Source: Actinomycetota bacterium
Lineage (GTDB): Bacteria > Actinomycetota > Acidimicrobiia > Acidimicrobiales > Palsa-688
Direction: 5' to 3'
NCBI GenBank assembly: GCA_021323695.1
Contig: JAJPKN010000042.1
Location: 1 to 39,532 of the forward strand
DNA length: 39,532 nucleotides
Under the pieces are notes generated by a model that was not told the origin of the DNA, made no database searches, and was given only the letters and a program-made list of their open reading frames with translations. Numbering within the stretch: position 1 is the first letter of the stretch; each line of letters starts with the position of its first letter. Shown in pieces: positions 27,501-35,496 of the stretch. The position numbers and the translations under genes were made by a program.

Positions 27501-27670
27501 GGCAGGCCTACGGCACGGCCACCGTCACCGTCGAGGTCAGCGTGCTGTGCTTTTCCAAGTCCGTGTCCATGACCATGCAGAAGACCATCGGGGGCAGTGA
27601 CCCGACTTTCGCCCAAGCCATGACCCAGGCCGACTGGTCAAGTTATTGCCTGGCCTTTGCCCCGCAGTGA
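24503..27670 (+). CDS. Giant exported protein of unknown function (first of a pair)
   Basis: 1055 aa from ATG 24503 (TTG 24461 and GTG 24488 are in-frame alternatives). A twin-arginine-like motif TRRRLLQLLG lies at 22-31, then an aromatic stretch and a Pro-rich linker with a possible A-L-A cleavage near residue 53, so Tat export is plausible though the hydrophobic core is weak. The body is dominated by short alternating strands; one central stretch reads DDEVFWVRVNGSDYPFAFVA. The last 300 residues (from about VYSPLNSP) form a glycine-rich series of predicted beta-strands ending in LSVEFYMGLTYLDPG and CFSKSVSMTMQKTIG. No catalytic motif or named domain is recognised. It is followed after 82 bp by a second giant gene on the same strand. 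Confidence 0.75.
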   Translation: MPPGPSEQPAWGPLDGPSLELTRRRLLQLLGCSAGSLYGYWAWPWRRSPQALALAPPRLPAANPPTTAPVTLPQPPAPQLSLVAPAYRRDDMLVLVFYGYNLVLTSAGSQATLTRATSTEEAYLVVGFPPQAVLEAAVPVGATPPPFFPDPPLPASLSGPSQLAFLVPSTVGPIPFTLEALLDWSQLTPLWEASPFAGPQPPALATYIEAPWHLLLSPGASATWSHASAPLTYSGRTELWQTRLGEAGVEPPASSPELRAVWAPGYPEGMPEPFGPSYQTSLTNGDRLDIIALTCGTSGGTTGIARPAPLPSVPARAELLMLSALGASLNVHGAWGQEGTSSLTDWAHRMVTGRESYVRTVRAGFLFPFGHRAAHIVVTDRELQVDSSGVTIAYLVQRQYVVVVQPSLDYGAAGGEPWAGRQNPLRQLAVTTIATPPLDPMSADAQVGSFPAQSGDDEVFWVRVNGSDYPFAFVATDREGRVAQFHTGAIFVSRTVALSGYNGQAPAQVAQAVAAAYADPAQASRRSPDLAGQLVAFADPGGQPGSTAHHVSSLELAGAPPAGQPGPAGPPFFPFAASARLRLPGAEQLAGTSLGGIAFTISPNYYQDNFKAGVAEIYLELAAGAPITPLGFSPRSSGGLATPNFGITGLARDLGPVAGPVNDLLAGKFNPQDFFATVAGALEAKLLGAISLAEVLAGSGTPGATTASQAPRIQTVVLYPGNDTTQPPEALQTTLDWSPVVKADSLGLFAPKEGSALTVHAVVYSPLNSPQQTTYKVHGELTNFDLVLFGTNNAFIDIAFKGLSFDFATGAKVQVRPEVSGVSFQGPLSFVQAFESLFASLGGPSVSVTSAGVQASYSVALPDLSVGVFSLSNLKLAGVLNVPFDSSPVRLRVGFCTRENPFLLAIDLFTGGGFFGLAVGGDGIEMLEASLEFGASAALDLGVATGGVSMMAGIYFALQTTPSRSVQLTGFLRADSNLSVLGVVSLSVEFYMGLTYLDPGQAYGTATVTVEVSVLCFSKSVSMTMQKTIGGSDPTFAQAMTQADWSSYCLAFAPQ

Positions 27671-27712
27671 CGACCGGCACCAGGGACGGCCCGCATGAGG
27701 GCGGGCGACAGT

Positions 27713-27742
27713 AGGGACATCAGGGGACATCAGGGGACAGAA
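27713..27742. repeat. 10-bp tandem repeat between the two giant genes
   Basis: GGGGACATCA repeated: 27713-27722 (first base differs), 27723-27732 and a partial third at 27733-27742. It lies directly before the ribosome-binding site (AAAGG) of the second giant gene. A 6-bp-stem hairpin (27689-27706, GCCCGC/GCGGGC) precedes it. Confidence 0.75.
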
Positions 27743-27752
27743 AGGCGCACCA

Positions 27753-30700
27753 ATGGCAACCGGGCACTCCAAGCCAAAACCCCACCCGGTCGGGCCCGGG
27801 ACAGCCGGGCAGTCCATTACCTGGACGGCACTGCCCAACGGCACCCGGGACGGCGGCAAGACCCTCGCCCTGTCTGTGCACGTGGCGCCGCGCCTCACCT
27901 TTGCCGGCTCCCCGCCGCCTAGCCGGCTGCCCTTGTCCGAGTACCCCGACTTCGTCCACTGGGCCGCTCAGGACATCAGGTTCTCGGTGCGGTTGGGCCC
28001 CGCCCCGGCCATCACCGTCGCCCCTTTGCCCGGGCGCCGGCCGGAGCTGTGGGACGCCATCTTTTCCCCCTCGACAGAGGTGGAGCCCTACCGCTGGGAG
28101 AAGGTCTTCATCGACCCCTCGGCCCGGCGGCTGCGCTCCTACCCTGCCGCCAGGCTGCGCTCCTTCCTGGCGGGCATGTACTCTGCGGTCGCCCGCAGCT
28201 CACCGGCCAGCTGGCCGTCGGTGGCCCAGCTGTGGCGGGCCGGCCTGAGCCAGGTCCCGACGCTCGGGCGCACCGAAGGGTTGGCCGCCGAGGGCGGTTC
28301 CCTGGCCGACGCACTGGCCAGCTTGCAGCACCTCTACGACCGCCGCAGCGGTGCCGTCCCACCGGGGGCTGAGACCACTCCAGCCCAGGACATCGCCCAG
28401 GCCTTCGCGTTCTTGGAGCCCTTCCCCCGGCCGGGGCTGGCCGCACGCCACGGGGCCGAACTGGCCCCCGGCGAAGCAGGGCCCGGCCTGGCCGCCCAGC
28501 TGGGCCCCGGGGGCAAGGCACGGGTGCCCTTGCCTCACCCGCAAGTACCGGCCTTCGAGCTCCACCAGGCGCTTTCCCTGCTCGCCAACCACCCTCCGCT
28601 GGCCCGGGCCCTCGGGCTGGTCTTCGACTTGGAAGTCCCCCGCCCCCCCGGGCTGCCTGCCAGCTTCCCGGTGAGCGTCACCGGCTTGTGGAAGGCCCGC
28701 ACAGCCACGTCCAGCCGCTCCCCGCGGACAATGGCGTCCGGGGCCAGCTTCCGGCCCTTGGAGAGGCCGGTCGAGCCCGAGCTGGCCGACGGGTACGCCC
28801 GCCTGGGCACCCCGGGCTTCTCGGTCATCGAGGTAGACCTGGACGGAGCGGTCAAAAAGGTGCTCAGCCTGGCCGATGGCATCCGCAACGCCCTGGCTCA
28901 CCGGGCGGCCGACACCCCTCAGGCCTATGCCCTCCCGTCGCTGCGCTCAGCCGGGCTCTCCCTGGCCCGCTCCGGCAACGCCCATCACCTGGGCCTGGCC
29001 CTGCTGTCCGCCGACCAGGTCAACAACCAGCTGGAGGCCTCTCCCCCACCCACGCTGTACGCCGAAGACCTGACCCGGGGCTGGCGGGTGGACGTGTGGG
29101 ACGACCACACCCACAAGTGGCACTCCCTCTGCGCCCGGGTAGCCGCGCCCGGGACCGGGGGCTACCTGGTGGGCCACCCGGCCACCGCCGTGCCTGTGCC
29201 GGCCGGCGACGAGGGATGGGCCCAGTTGGCAACGACCTCTGCCCCTCAGGGGCCTTCTACCGCGGCCCCGGCAGGCGACCTCAACGTCCCCGAGACGCTG
29301 CTGCGCTGGTCGGGCTGGAGCCTGGTGGCTCCCCGCCCCGGCGCCCACCTGCCGGAGGGCTCCTCGGGCAGCCTGGCCGAAGGCGAACAGGCCGCCCTGG
29401 CCCCCGGCCTACCGGTGAGCATCAGCTACGCCGCCACCCCGGGCAGCCTGCCCGTCCTGCGCTTCGGTCGCCGCTACCGCTTCCAGGCCCGGGCCGTGGA
29501 CCTGGCGGGCAACAGCGTCGGCTTGCGGCCCGACGCCCCACCTGCTTCCCTGTTGGCCACCCCTGCCGTGCCCTACCTGCGCTTCGAGCCGGTGGCGTCC
29601 CCGTTCCTGGCCTTCCGTGCCCCCCGCACCCCCGGTGAGCACCTGGAACTGCTGGTGGTCCGGAGCAACTACGACGTCGCCGACACCGACCCGTCCATTG
29701 CCCCCTGCGAACGCCACGTGGCACCCCCGCCGGTGGCCGAGGAGCTGGCAGAGGCGCACGGCCGCCTCGACGGCCCCGACGGCCGGCCTGACCCGGCCCA
29801 GTACGCCACCTTGGAAGCCAGGGCCAGTGCCACCTACGACGACCCGGCCGTCGCCCAGGCCAACGGTGGCCACCGGGACGAGGCCACCCTAGGCCAGTAC
29901 TACTTCAGCACGAGCCAACTGGCTGTCCCCTACCTGCCCGACCCACTGGCCCGGGGAGCGGCTTTCGCCGGCCTCCCCGGCAGCCCGCCCAGCCCCAAGC
30001 CGCTCCAGGTGAGCTTCTGGCCGGCGGGAAGGCAATGGCCGGACGCCCGCGCCTTCCGCCTGGTCCTGCGGCCTGGCCACCGGCCCCCCGAACTGCCCTC
30101 GGAGGCCAACTCCTGGGAGCTTTCCGTGTACGCGGAAAAGGGCACCGTCCAGGCCGCCCGCATCTCTTGTTACCTCAGCCCGGCCGACCTGGGGCTGATG
30201 GGCCTGTGGGCATGGCTCTCCCAGGTGCCCATGGCCCCCAAGCAGCGGGCCGAGCTCTACCAGTGGGCCGTGTGGGGGCGCCACTGGATGGTCACCCCTT
30301 ACCGAGAGGTGCTCTTCGTCCACGCCGTGCGCCAGCCCCTGGTGGCCCCTCATTTCGGCCACCTGGCCGTCGACCGGCAACTGGGGGCCACCTATGCGAC
30401 CCTCCACGACCACGACGTCACCGTCGACCACCGCAGCACGGTGCGCCTCGACGTGCTGGCCAGCTGGGAGGAGCCGTTCGACGACGGCAAGAGCCCGGCG
30501 GGCAGCGTCCAGGTGCCGGGCCGGTCCCGGGTGGGCGAGCTGGAACTGGCCTACCACCCGACCTTGCGCCAGGCCGCCATCTCCGGTATGCGCCACGAGC
30601 TGGGCGACACCAAGCACCGGGTCGTCTACTACGAGGCGGTGGCCAACACCCGGTTCTTGGAGTACTTCGTGGAGGCAAAGGAGGTAGTCGTACCGGCCAG

Positions 30701-31931
30701 TGGCCCTGTCGCCGTCAGCCCCCAGGGCTTTGCCCCCGGCGCCACCACGGTGAGCCGTACCACGGTGGCAACCAAGTTCACCAAGGGCGGAGGGCTCACC
30801 ATCTACCGCGAAGGCGTCGACTACGCCCAAGACGACGCCCAGGGGACCATAACCCGCCTACCCGGGGGTTCTTTGGCCGCAGGGGAAAAGGTCGAGGTGC
30901 GCTTCGTCCGGCCACCGACGACCAGGACCAGCCTGGAGCGCCCGGTAGCCCCCGCCGGCCCTAAGGGCTACCGCCTCTCGGTGCCCAGTTCGGCCCGGCC
31001 CATCCCTCCCGACGTGCGCTACCTCGTCCCCGCCTTTGGCTGGGAGCTCGGGGTCTCGGCCGACGGCAGGCCCTACAGCGCCCGCCGGGGCGGCACCCTG
31101 CGGGTGTACCTCGGCCGCCCCTGGTTCGTGTCCGGCGAAGGCGAGCTGCTGGGCGTCGTGCTGCAGACCCACCTGGACGTGGGCATCGAGGGCCAACTGG
31201 CCCAGCTGTTCAGCCGGGCCGGCGGCGACCCACTGTGGGCTAGCGGCGCCGTCGGTAGCGGGCTGTCCCTGGGGCAGTTGCCTCTGGCGGTGGCCACTGC
31301 GTCGGGCGTCGTCCTGGCCGAGCAGCGCTCGACCACCCGGGGCATGGCCGACGTCGCCGGCCACCAGGTGACCTTCGACCCGGTGCACGGGCTGTGGTTC
31401 GCGGACATCGAGGTAGCGGTGGGCACAGGGACCGGCACCAGCCCCAGTTACTGGCCCTTCGTGCGCCTGGGGTTAGCCCGTTACCAGCCGTCATCGCTGC
31501 CCGGGGCGGAGGTGTCGACGGTGGCCCAGACCGATTTCGCCCAGCTGGCACCCGACCGGGTAGCCACCTGGAGCTCCCCCAGCCCGACGGTGGTCGAGGT
31601 GACGGTGACCGGCCCCGGCGTGGCGCTCACTGCCGCCACCCCCTCGGCCGTCTCCATGCGGGCCTACGTGGAGGTGGCACGCCCTGGCGTGAGCGACCCT
31701 GACCTCCGATGGCAGCTGGCCAACCCCGACCTCGCCTCGGGTACCCCGCTCGTGGCCTCGTCGGTCGGGGCCAATATCGTCTGGCAGGGCAAGGTCGCCC
31801 TCCCCGCACCCCGGGGCAGCCGGCCCATGCGGCTGCGCATCCAAGAAGCGGAGCACATCCCGCTCGACGTCGGGTCGCTGGCGGCCGAGGTCGGCCAGAG
31901 GGTCACCTACCTCGACACGATCGAGCTGTAG
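27753..31931 (+). CDS. Giant protein of unknown function (second of a pair)
   Basis: 1392 aa from ATG 27753. It opens with SITWTALPNGTRDGG and LALSVHVAPRL followed by YPDFVHWAAQDIRFSVRLG, a phrase I have met in other uncharacterised large bacterial proteins but cannot tie to a named domain. Further landmarks are a central VLYAEDL-like LYAEDLTRGWRVDVWDD, an Ig/FnIII-like RFQARAVDLAGNSVG, an enzyme-free region with HDHDVTVDHRSTVRLDVL and SGMRHELGDTKHRVVYYEA, and a beta-rich end with repeated Pro/Ala linkers. There is no signal peptide, membrane helix or catalytic signature. Its close spacing to the preceding giant gene suggests joint expression and perhaps a complex. Confidence 0.75.
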   Translation: MATGHSKPKPHPVGPGTAGQSITWTALPNGTRDGGKTLALSVHVAPRLTFAGSPPPSRLPLSEYPDFVHWAAQDIRFSVRLGPAPAITVAPLPGRRPELWDAIFSPSTEVEPYRWEKVFIDPSARRLRSYPAARLRSFLAGMYSAVARSSPASWPSVAQLWRAGLSQVPTLGRTEGLAAEGGSLADALASLQHLYDRRSGAVPPGAETTPAQDIAQAFAFLEPFPRPGLAARHGAELAPGEAGPGLAAQLGPGGKARVPLPHPQVPAFELHQALSLLANHPPLARALGLVFDLEVPRPPGLPASFPVSVTGLWKARTATSSRSPRTMASGASFRPLERPVEPELADGYARLGTPGFSVIEVDLDGAVKKVLSLADGIRNALAHRAADTPQAYALPSLRSAGLSLARSGNAHHLGLALLSADQVNNQLEASPPPTLYAEDLTRGWRVDVWDDHTHKWHSLCARVAAPGTGGYLVGHPATAVPVPAGDEGWAQLATTSAPQGPSTAAPAGDLNVPETLLRWSGWSLVAPRPGAHLPEGSSGSLAEGEQAALAPGLPVSISYAATPGSLPVLRFGRRYRFQARAVDLAGNSVGLRPDAPPASLLATPAVPYLRFEPVASPFLAFRAPRTPGEHLELLVVRSNYDVADTDPSIAPCERHVAPPPVAEELAEAHGRLDGPDGRPDPAQYATLEARASATYDDPAVAQANGGHRDEATLGQYYFSTSQLAVPYLPDPLARGAAFAGLPGSPPSPKPLQVSFWPAGRQWPDARAFRLVLRPGHRPPELPSEANSWELSVYAEKGTVQAARISCYLSPADLGLMGLWAWLSQVPMAPKQRAELYQWAVWGRHWMVTPYREVLFVHAVRQPLVAPHFGHLAVDRQLGATYATLHDHDVTVDHRSTVRLDVLASWEEPFDDGKSPAGSVQVPGRSRVGELELAYHPTLRQAAISGMRHELGDTKHRVVYYEAVANTRFLEYFVEAKEVVVPASGPVAVSPQGFAPGATTVSRTTVATKFTKGGGLTIYREGVDYAQDDAQGTITRLPGGSLAAGEKVEVRFVRPPTTRTSLERPVAPAGPKGYRLSVPSSARPIPPDVRYLVPAFGWELGVSADGRPYSARRGGTLRVYLGRPWFVSGEGELLGVVLQTHLDVGIEGQLAQLFSRAGGDPLWASGAVGSGLSLGQLPLAVATASGVVLAEQRSTTRGMADVAGHQVTFDPVHGLWFADIEVAVGTGTGTSPSYWPFVRLGLARYQPSSLPGAEVSTVAQTDFAQLAPDRVATWSSPSPTVVEVTVTGPGVALTAATPSAVSMRAYVEVARPGVSDPDLRWQLANPDLASGTPLVASSVGANIVWQGKVALPAPRGSRPMRLRIQEAEHIPLDVGSLAAEVGQRVTYLDTIEL

Positions 31932-31960
31932 CTGCGGCCTCCGAGGCGCGCTTGTGTGCC

Positions 31961-32040
31961 CGGACCTGTGGTCCTTTGCCCTGGGGCGGGATTCTTTGCC
32001 CTGACCTGTGGTCCTTTGCCCGGACCTGTGGTCCTCGGCC
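31961..32040. repeat. Tandem array, 4 units of exactly 20 bp
   Basis: Units 31961-31980, 31981-32000, 32001-32020 and 32021-32040. Three units share GGACCTGTGGTCC or a one-base variant, itself an inverted repeat (GGACC-TGT-GGTCC) that could form a hairpin; the second unit is degenerate but keeps the TTTGCC end. It begins 30 bp after the stop of the second giant gene. Confidence 0.88.
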
Positions 32041-32156
32041 GCGAAAATCAGCCAAGACGGCAAAAACCTGGACAGAGAACAGCGGGCCAGGACAAAGAAA
32101 GGCTCAGGTGAGCCGTGGCTGGCGGGACCCGTAAGAAGTGGCTTGCCAGGCCCGTA

Positions 32157-32212
32157 CGCCAAGTGCCAGGCACCTGGGCCAGCGTGCGTCACCTGGCCCA
32201 GGGCACTTGGCG
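32157..32212. terminator. Long two-part hairpin just 3' of the cold-shock gene
   Basis: Outer stem CGCCAAGTGC (32157-32166) with GCACTTGGCG (32203-32212), a 6-nt bulge CAGGCA on one side, and inner stem CCTGGGCCAG (32173-32182) with CTGGCCCAGG (32193-32202) around a 10-nt loop. In total 20 perfect pairs in 56 nt, ending 4 nt from the csp stop codon. No T-run. It probably ends or stabilises the csp transcript and may also stop read-through from the giant gene cluster. Confidence 0.7.
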
Positions 32213-32216
32213 GCTG

Positions 32217-32420
32217 TTACAGAGGCCGCACCCGCTTGGCCTGCCGGCCCTTTGGCCCCTGCTCAGCCTCGAAGTCCACCTTCTGGCCCTCGGACAGTTC
32301 GCGATAGCCGGAACCGTCGATGGCGGAGAAGTGGGCGAACACATCGGGGCTGCCGTCGTCAGGTGTGATGAAACCGAAGCCCTTCGACGCGTTGAACCAT
32401 TTCACTGTCCCAAGGGACAT
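32217..32420 (-). CDS. cspA: Cold-shock protein (CspA family)
   Basis: 67 aa, a single cold-shock domain. RNP1 appears as KGFGFI and RNP2 as VFAHFS, with the opening [15 protein letters not shown] and end [13 protein letters not shown] standard for actinobacterial CspA. It binds single-stranded RNA and DNA and melts RNA structure. SD AAGGTGAGG lies before ATG 32420. It is divergent from a DEAD-box helicase gene and is followed by the hairpin at 32157-32212. Confidence 0.96.
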   Translation of the reverse strand: MSLGTVKWFNASKGFGFITPDDGSPDVFAHFSAIDGSGYRELSEGQKVDFEAEQGPKGRQAKRVRPL

Positions 32421-32566
32421 GTTGCTACCTCACCTTCTGGTAATCATGCTTCAGTAACTTGCAGGACACCAAGGGAGGCCAGCAAGGCACGCGGCCAGCA
32501 TGACCAAGGCCGCGCTCAACAGCAGCCTACCACGATGGCGGCAAACCTGGCCAGCCAATCGGGCAC

Positions 32567-32710
32567 CGGGCCACCGGTACCTTGGCCACCAGGCGGTCAG
32601 CCACCGCCACCGGGCCACCGGTACCTTGGCCACCAGGCGGTCAGCCACCGCCACCGGGCCACCGGTACCTTGGCCACCAGGCGGTCAGCCACCGCCACCG
32701 GGCCACGGGC
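32567..32710. repeat. Tandem array, 3 full units of 44 bp plus partial fourth
   Basis: Units at 32567-32610, 32611-32654 and 32655-32698 are essentially identical and start CGGGCCACCGGTACC; a partial fourth begins at 32699. The unit holds several inverted GGCCACC/GGTGGCC-type words. It sits between two divergent RNA-chaperone genes and is not interrupted by spacers, so it is not a CRISPR. Confidence 0.92.
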
Positions 32711-32744
32711 ACCACCACCGGGCCATCGGCCACGGGCCCCAAAA

Positions 32745-32773
32745 TGGGCAGGCTGCGCAGACTTGTGTACAAT
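32745..32773 (+). promoter_or_regulatory. Candidate promoter of the DEAD-box helicase
   Basis: TGGGCA (32745-32750) and TACAAT (32768-32773), spacer 17 bp. The -10 hexamer is a 5/6 match and stands out in GC-rich sequence. Confidence 0.45.
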
Positions 32774-32879
32774 GGCACAACCACGCGCTCTTGGTGACCA
32801 TCCCCGCGTGGGCCACTGGTAGCCAGCCGGATCCGTCCTCCAGGTTGCAAGTGAACGACCCAAAGAACGGAGCCAGCTG

Positions 32880-34100
32880 TTGCCATCCATCCCCGCCCGC
32901 CCCGCCGTGCCTACGGCCCTCGCTACACCGACAGGCGCCGCCGTGCCTGCAGCCCTCAGCACAACCGCGGCCCCTGCCGCACCCGCAAGTCCCGCCGCAC
33001 CCACAAACAGCTTCTCGGAGCTCGGCCTGCCGGGCACCCTGGTCAGCGTCCTGCGCCACCGAGGCATCACCACGCCGCTGCCAGTCCAAGCCGCGACCAT
33101 CCCAGACGCCCTGGCCGGGCGCGACATTTCGGGCAAAGCACCCACCGGGTCGGGCAAGACCCTCGCGTTCGCCCTTCCCATCGCCGCCACCCTTACCCCT
33201 AGCACCCCCAGGCACCCCCACGCCTTGGTGCTGGTGCCAACCCGGGAGCTGGCCAGCCAGGTAAGCGGAGAGATGACCCCGCTGCTGGAGGCCCGTTCGC
33301 TGACAGCGCAGGCCTTGTACGGCGGAGCCGGGCTTGGCCCGCAACGAGCGGGCCTGCGCCGTGGGGCCGACGTGGTGGTGGCATGCCCAGGACGGCTCGA
33401 AGATCTCCTTGGGACGGGCGACGTAAGCCTTTCGCGTGTCAAGGTCGTGGTGGTCGACGAAGCCGACCGCATGGCGGACATGGGTTTCCTGCCCGCAGTG
33501 CGCCGGATCCTCGACGCCACTCCCCGGGGCCGGCAAACCTTGCTGTTCTCGGCGACCCTGGACGACGAGGTGGAAGTCCTGGTGCGCCACTACCAGAGCC
33601 GACCCGTACGCCACGACGTACCCAGCCCCCCCGGCACCGCCCGGGCCAGCCACGAGTTCGTGCCCGTTGCCAGTGCCGACCGTGCTCGGCTGTGCGCTGA
33701 CCTGGTGAACGGCGCGGGGCCGTCAGTGGTCTTCGTGCGCACCAGGCACGGCGCCGACAAAGTTGCCCACCGGCTGCGGGGGGCAGGGGTAACAGCAGCC
33801 GCCATCCACAGCGGCCGGGCGCAGCGCCAGCGAGAAAAGGCGCTCGCCGCGTTCCGGGCGGGGCAGGTCCAGGCCTTGGTTGCCACCGACGTGGCCGCCC
33901 GAGGGCTCCACGTAGACGACGTGGCCCTCGTGGTCCATTACGACCTTCCTGCCGACGCAAAAGGCTACGTCCACCGCTCCGGGCGCACCGCCCGGGCGGG
34001 AGCGGGGGGCAAGGTGGTCGCCCTCGTCACCCCCGAGCAGCGGGCACTGGCTGCGTCGCTGCGCCGTGGGGTGGCAAAGTCACTGCCCGCCGCGGGCTGA
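32880..34100 (+). CDS. DEAD-box ATP-dependent RNA helicase
   Basis: 406 aa. Motifs in order: Q-motif FSELGLPG...PLPVQ (about 45-70), Walker A APTGSGKT (87-94), PTRELA, DEAD in VVVDEADRM, SAT in LLFSATL, the C-terminal domain with VFVRTRHGADKV, TDVAARGLHVDD and the arginine fingers in HRSGRTARAG. It unwinds short RNA duplexes. The start is TTG 32880 with GGAG upstream; the first 43 residues are Ala/Pro/Thr-rich and outside the domain. Next to a divergent cold-shock gene, a role in RNA remodelling at low temperature is likely (CsdA/RhlE-like). Confidence 0.93.
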   Translation: MPSIPARPAVPTALATPTGAAVPAALSTTAAPAAPASPAAPTNSFSELGLPGTLVSVLRHRGITTPLPVQAATIPDALAGRDISGKAPTGSGKTLAFALPIAATLTPSTPRHPHALVLVPTRELASQVSGEMTPLLEARSLTAQALYGGAGLGPQRAGLRRGADVVVACPGRLEDLLGTGDVSLSRVKVVVVDEADRMADMGFLPAVRRILDATPRGRQTLLFSATLDDEVEVLVRHYQSRPVRHDVPSPPGTARASHEFVPVASADRARLCADLVNGAGPSVVFVRTRHGADKVAHRLRGAGVTAAAIHSGRAQRQREKALAAFRAGQVQALVATDVAARGLHVDDVALVVHYDLPADAKGYVHRSGRTARAGAGGKVVALVTPEQRALAASLRRGVAKSLPAAG

Positions 34101-34217
34101 AGCGGTCAGGGCGGGGCCAGGCGGCAAGCGGGGCTGCCGGCCACGGTGGCCGTCCCGGTCCCAGCTGTCAGGGGGCGCCGGTGATGCCCCGGGCAACGGC
34201 TCTGGCACGCGCCCCGG

Positions 34218-35336
34218 TCATGACATGAGCACCGCCCTGGCCTGGGCAGGCCGGGGAGGCTTGGCCGCGTCCCCCAGGCGGGCCCGGCGCCCGGCACGGC
34301 CGACCTTGGCGGCCGAACTGGCCCGCACGTTCAGAGAAGTCGGCAGCACCACTGTCCTGGCGGGGCCGCTGTAACCGCTGAGCCGGCTGAGCAGCAACCG
34401 TGCGCTTTCGTAGCCCAGCTCGTAGGACGGCTGGGCCACCGTCGTGAGGGCGGTCCGGAGCAACGGCGCCCAAGGGATCTCGTCGTAGCCCACGACGGCC
34501 ACGTCTGCGGGCACCGACAGCCCCGCCTCCTCGATCGCCTGCAAGGCCCCTGCAGTCATCCGGTTGTTGGCCACGAACACGGCGTCGGGGCGCGGCCGCC
34601 GGGCAATCAGCTCGCGCATGGCCTCGTAGCCGCCTTCCTCCCGGAAGCTCGAGGACCGTACCAGCCTCTGGTCAAAGGGGGCCCCAGCCCGCTCCAGGGC
34701 CACGCGGTAGCCCTCAAGCCGCTCCGAAGCGGTGGCCGTTGCCAGCGGCCCGGTGATGCAGGCAACGCGGCGGTAGCCGTTGCCCAACAGGTGCCCCACT
34801 GCCTGGCTGGCATCGGCAACGTTGTCGGTGATCACGGTGTCCACCTGATGGCTAGGCAGCCTCCGGTCCACCAGCACCACGTGGATGCCCGCCCGCAGGA
34901 CCGGCCCGAGGTCGGTGCCCGACCCAGAGGGCGTCAAGATCACCCCGGCCACGTTCTCCGCTACGGCAAGCTCCAGGTAGCCGGCCTCCTTCTGGCGGTC
35001 CTCGTCGGTGTTGCAGAGGAACATCGAATAACCCGACTCGTGCGCACCGTCTTCGACCCCGCGCACCAAGTCCGCGAAGAACGGGCCCGTCCGGATGTCG
35101 GAGATCACCAACGCCCACACGCGGTTATGGCGGAGCCGAAGGCTGCGCGCCACCCGGTTGGGGCGGTAGTTCAGCTCCCGGACCGCCCGGGCCACCTTGG
35201 CCGCCAGCTCCGGGGCGACCCGGTCATTGCCGTTCAGGACCCGAGACACAGTCGACGTAGAGACCCCAGCCCTCTGGGCGACGTCAAAGATGCTGGGCAC
35301 CGTAGCCGGCTTCTCGCTCCCGCTGGTCCGAGCCAT
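34218..35336 (-). CDS. LacI-family transcriptional repressor (polyol/aldose genes)
   Basis: 372 aa from ATG 35336; the frame is open for 32 further codons upstream but the family begins at SIFDVAQRAGVSTSTVSRVL. HTH and hinge (YRPNRVARSLRLRHNRVW) are followed by the effector domain VWALVISDIRTGPFFADLV through VAVVGYDEIPW. It is divergent from the aldo/keto reductase gene, and a palindromic operator lies at 35528-35543. The last 30 residues form a basic, Ala/Arg/Pro-rich tail. The effector is probably a sugar or polyol handled by the two oxidoreductases. Confidence 0.93.
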   Translation of the reverse strand: MARTSGSEKPATVPSIFDVAQRAGVSTSTVSRVLNGNDRVAPELAAKVARAVRELNYRPNRVARSLRLRHNRVWALVISDIRTGPFFADLVRGVEDGAHESGYSMFLCNTDEDRQKEAGYLELAVAENVAGVILTPSGSGTDLGPVLRAGIHVVLVDRRLPSHQVDTVITDNVADASQAVGHLLGNGYRRVACITGPLATATASERLEGYRVALERAGAPFDQRLVRSSSFREEGGYEAMRELIARRPRPDAVFVANNRMTAGALQAIEEAGLSVPADVAVVGYDEIPWAPLLRTALTTVAQPSYELGYESARLLLSRLSGYSGPARTVVLPTSLNVRASSAAKVGRAGRRARLGDAAKPPRPAQARAVLMS

Positions 35337-35496
35337 ACGCGCTAACCCCGGTCCAGACAGGCCAACGCCACCTTGCACGACACTACACCCTCCCCAGGTG
35401 ACGATTGCTCCAACTACCCAACTCGGAGCCACCGCTACAACCGTGCACCTGTGCTGTGCTGGGCCACTCCTGTGCTATGGCGGTGCCAGTGCCAAC

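Larger units (their letters stand above)
32421..32879. other. Divergent region between csp and the DEAD-box helicase
   Basis: 459 bp without a gene. It contains the csp ribosome-binding site and leader, the 44-bp tandem array (32567-32698) and a candidate helicase promoter (32745-32773), leaving about 100 nt of leader before the helicase start. Confidence 0.6.

Noticed and set aside
32567..32710. CRISPR array
   Set aside because: Repeats are contiguous 44-bp units with no unique spacers and no cas genes in the window.
32451..32886. Repeat-encoded proteins across the 44-bp array
   Set aside because: The frames arise because 44 bp cycles through all three frames without stops; sequences are Trp/Arg/Ala repeats with no start signal.
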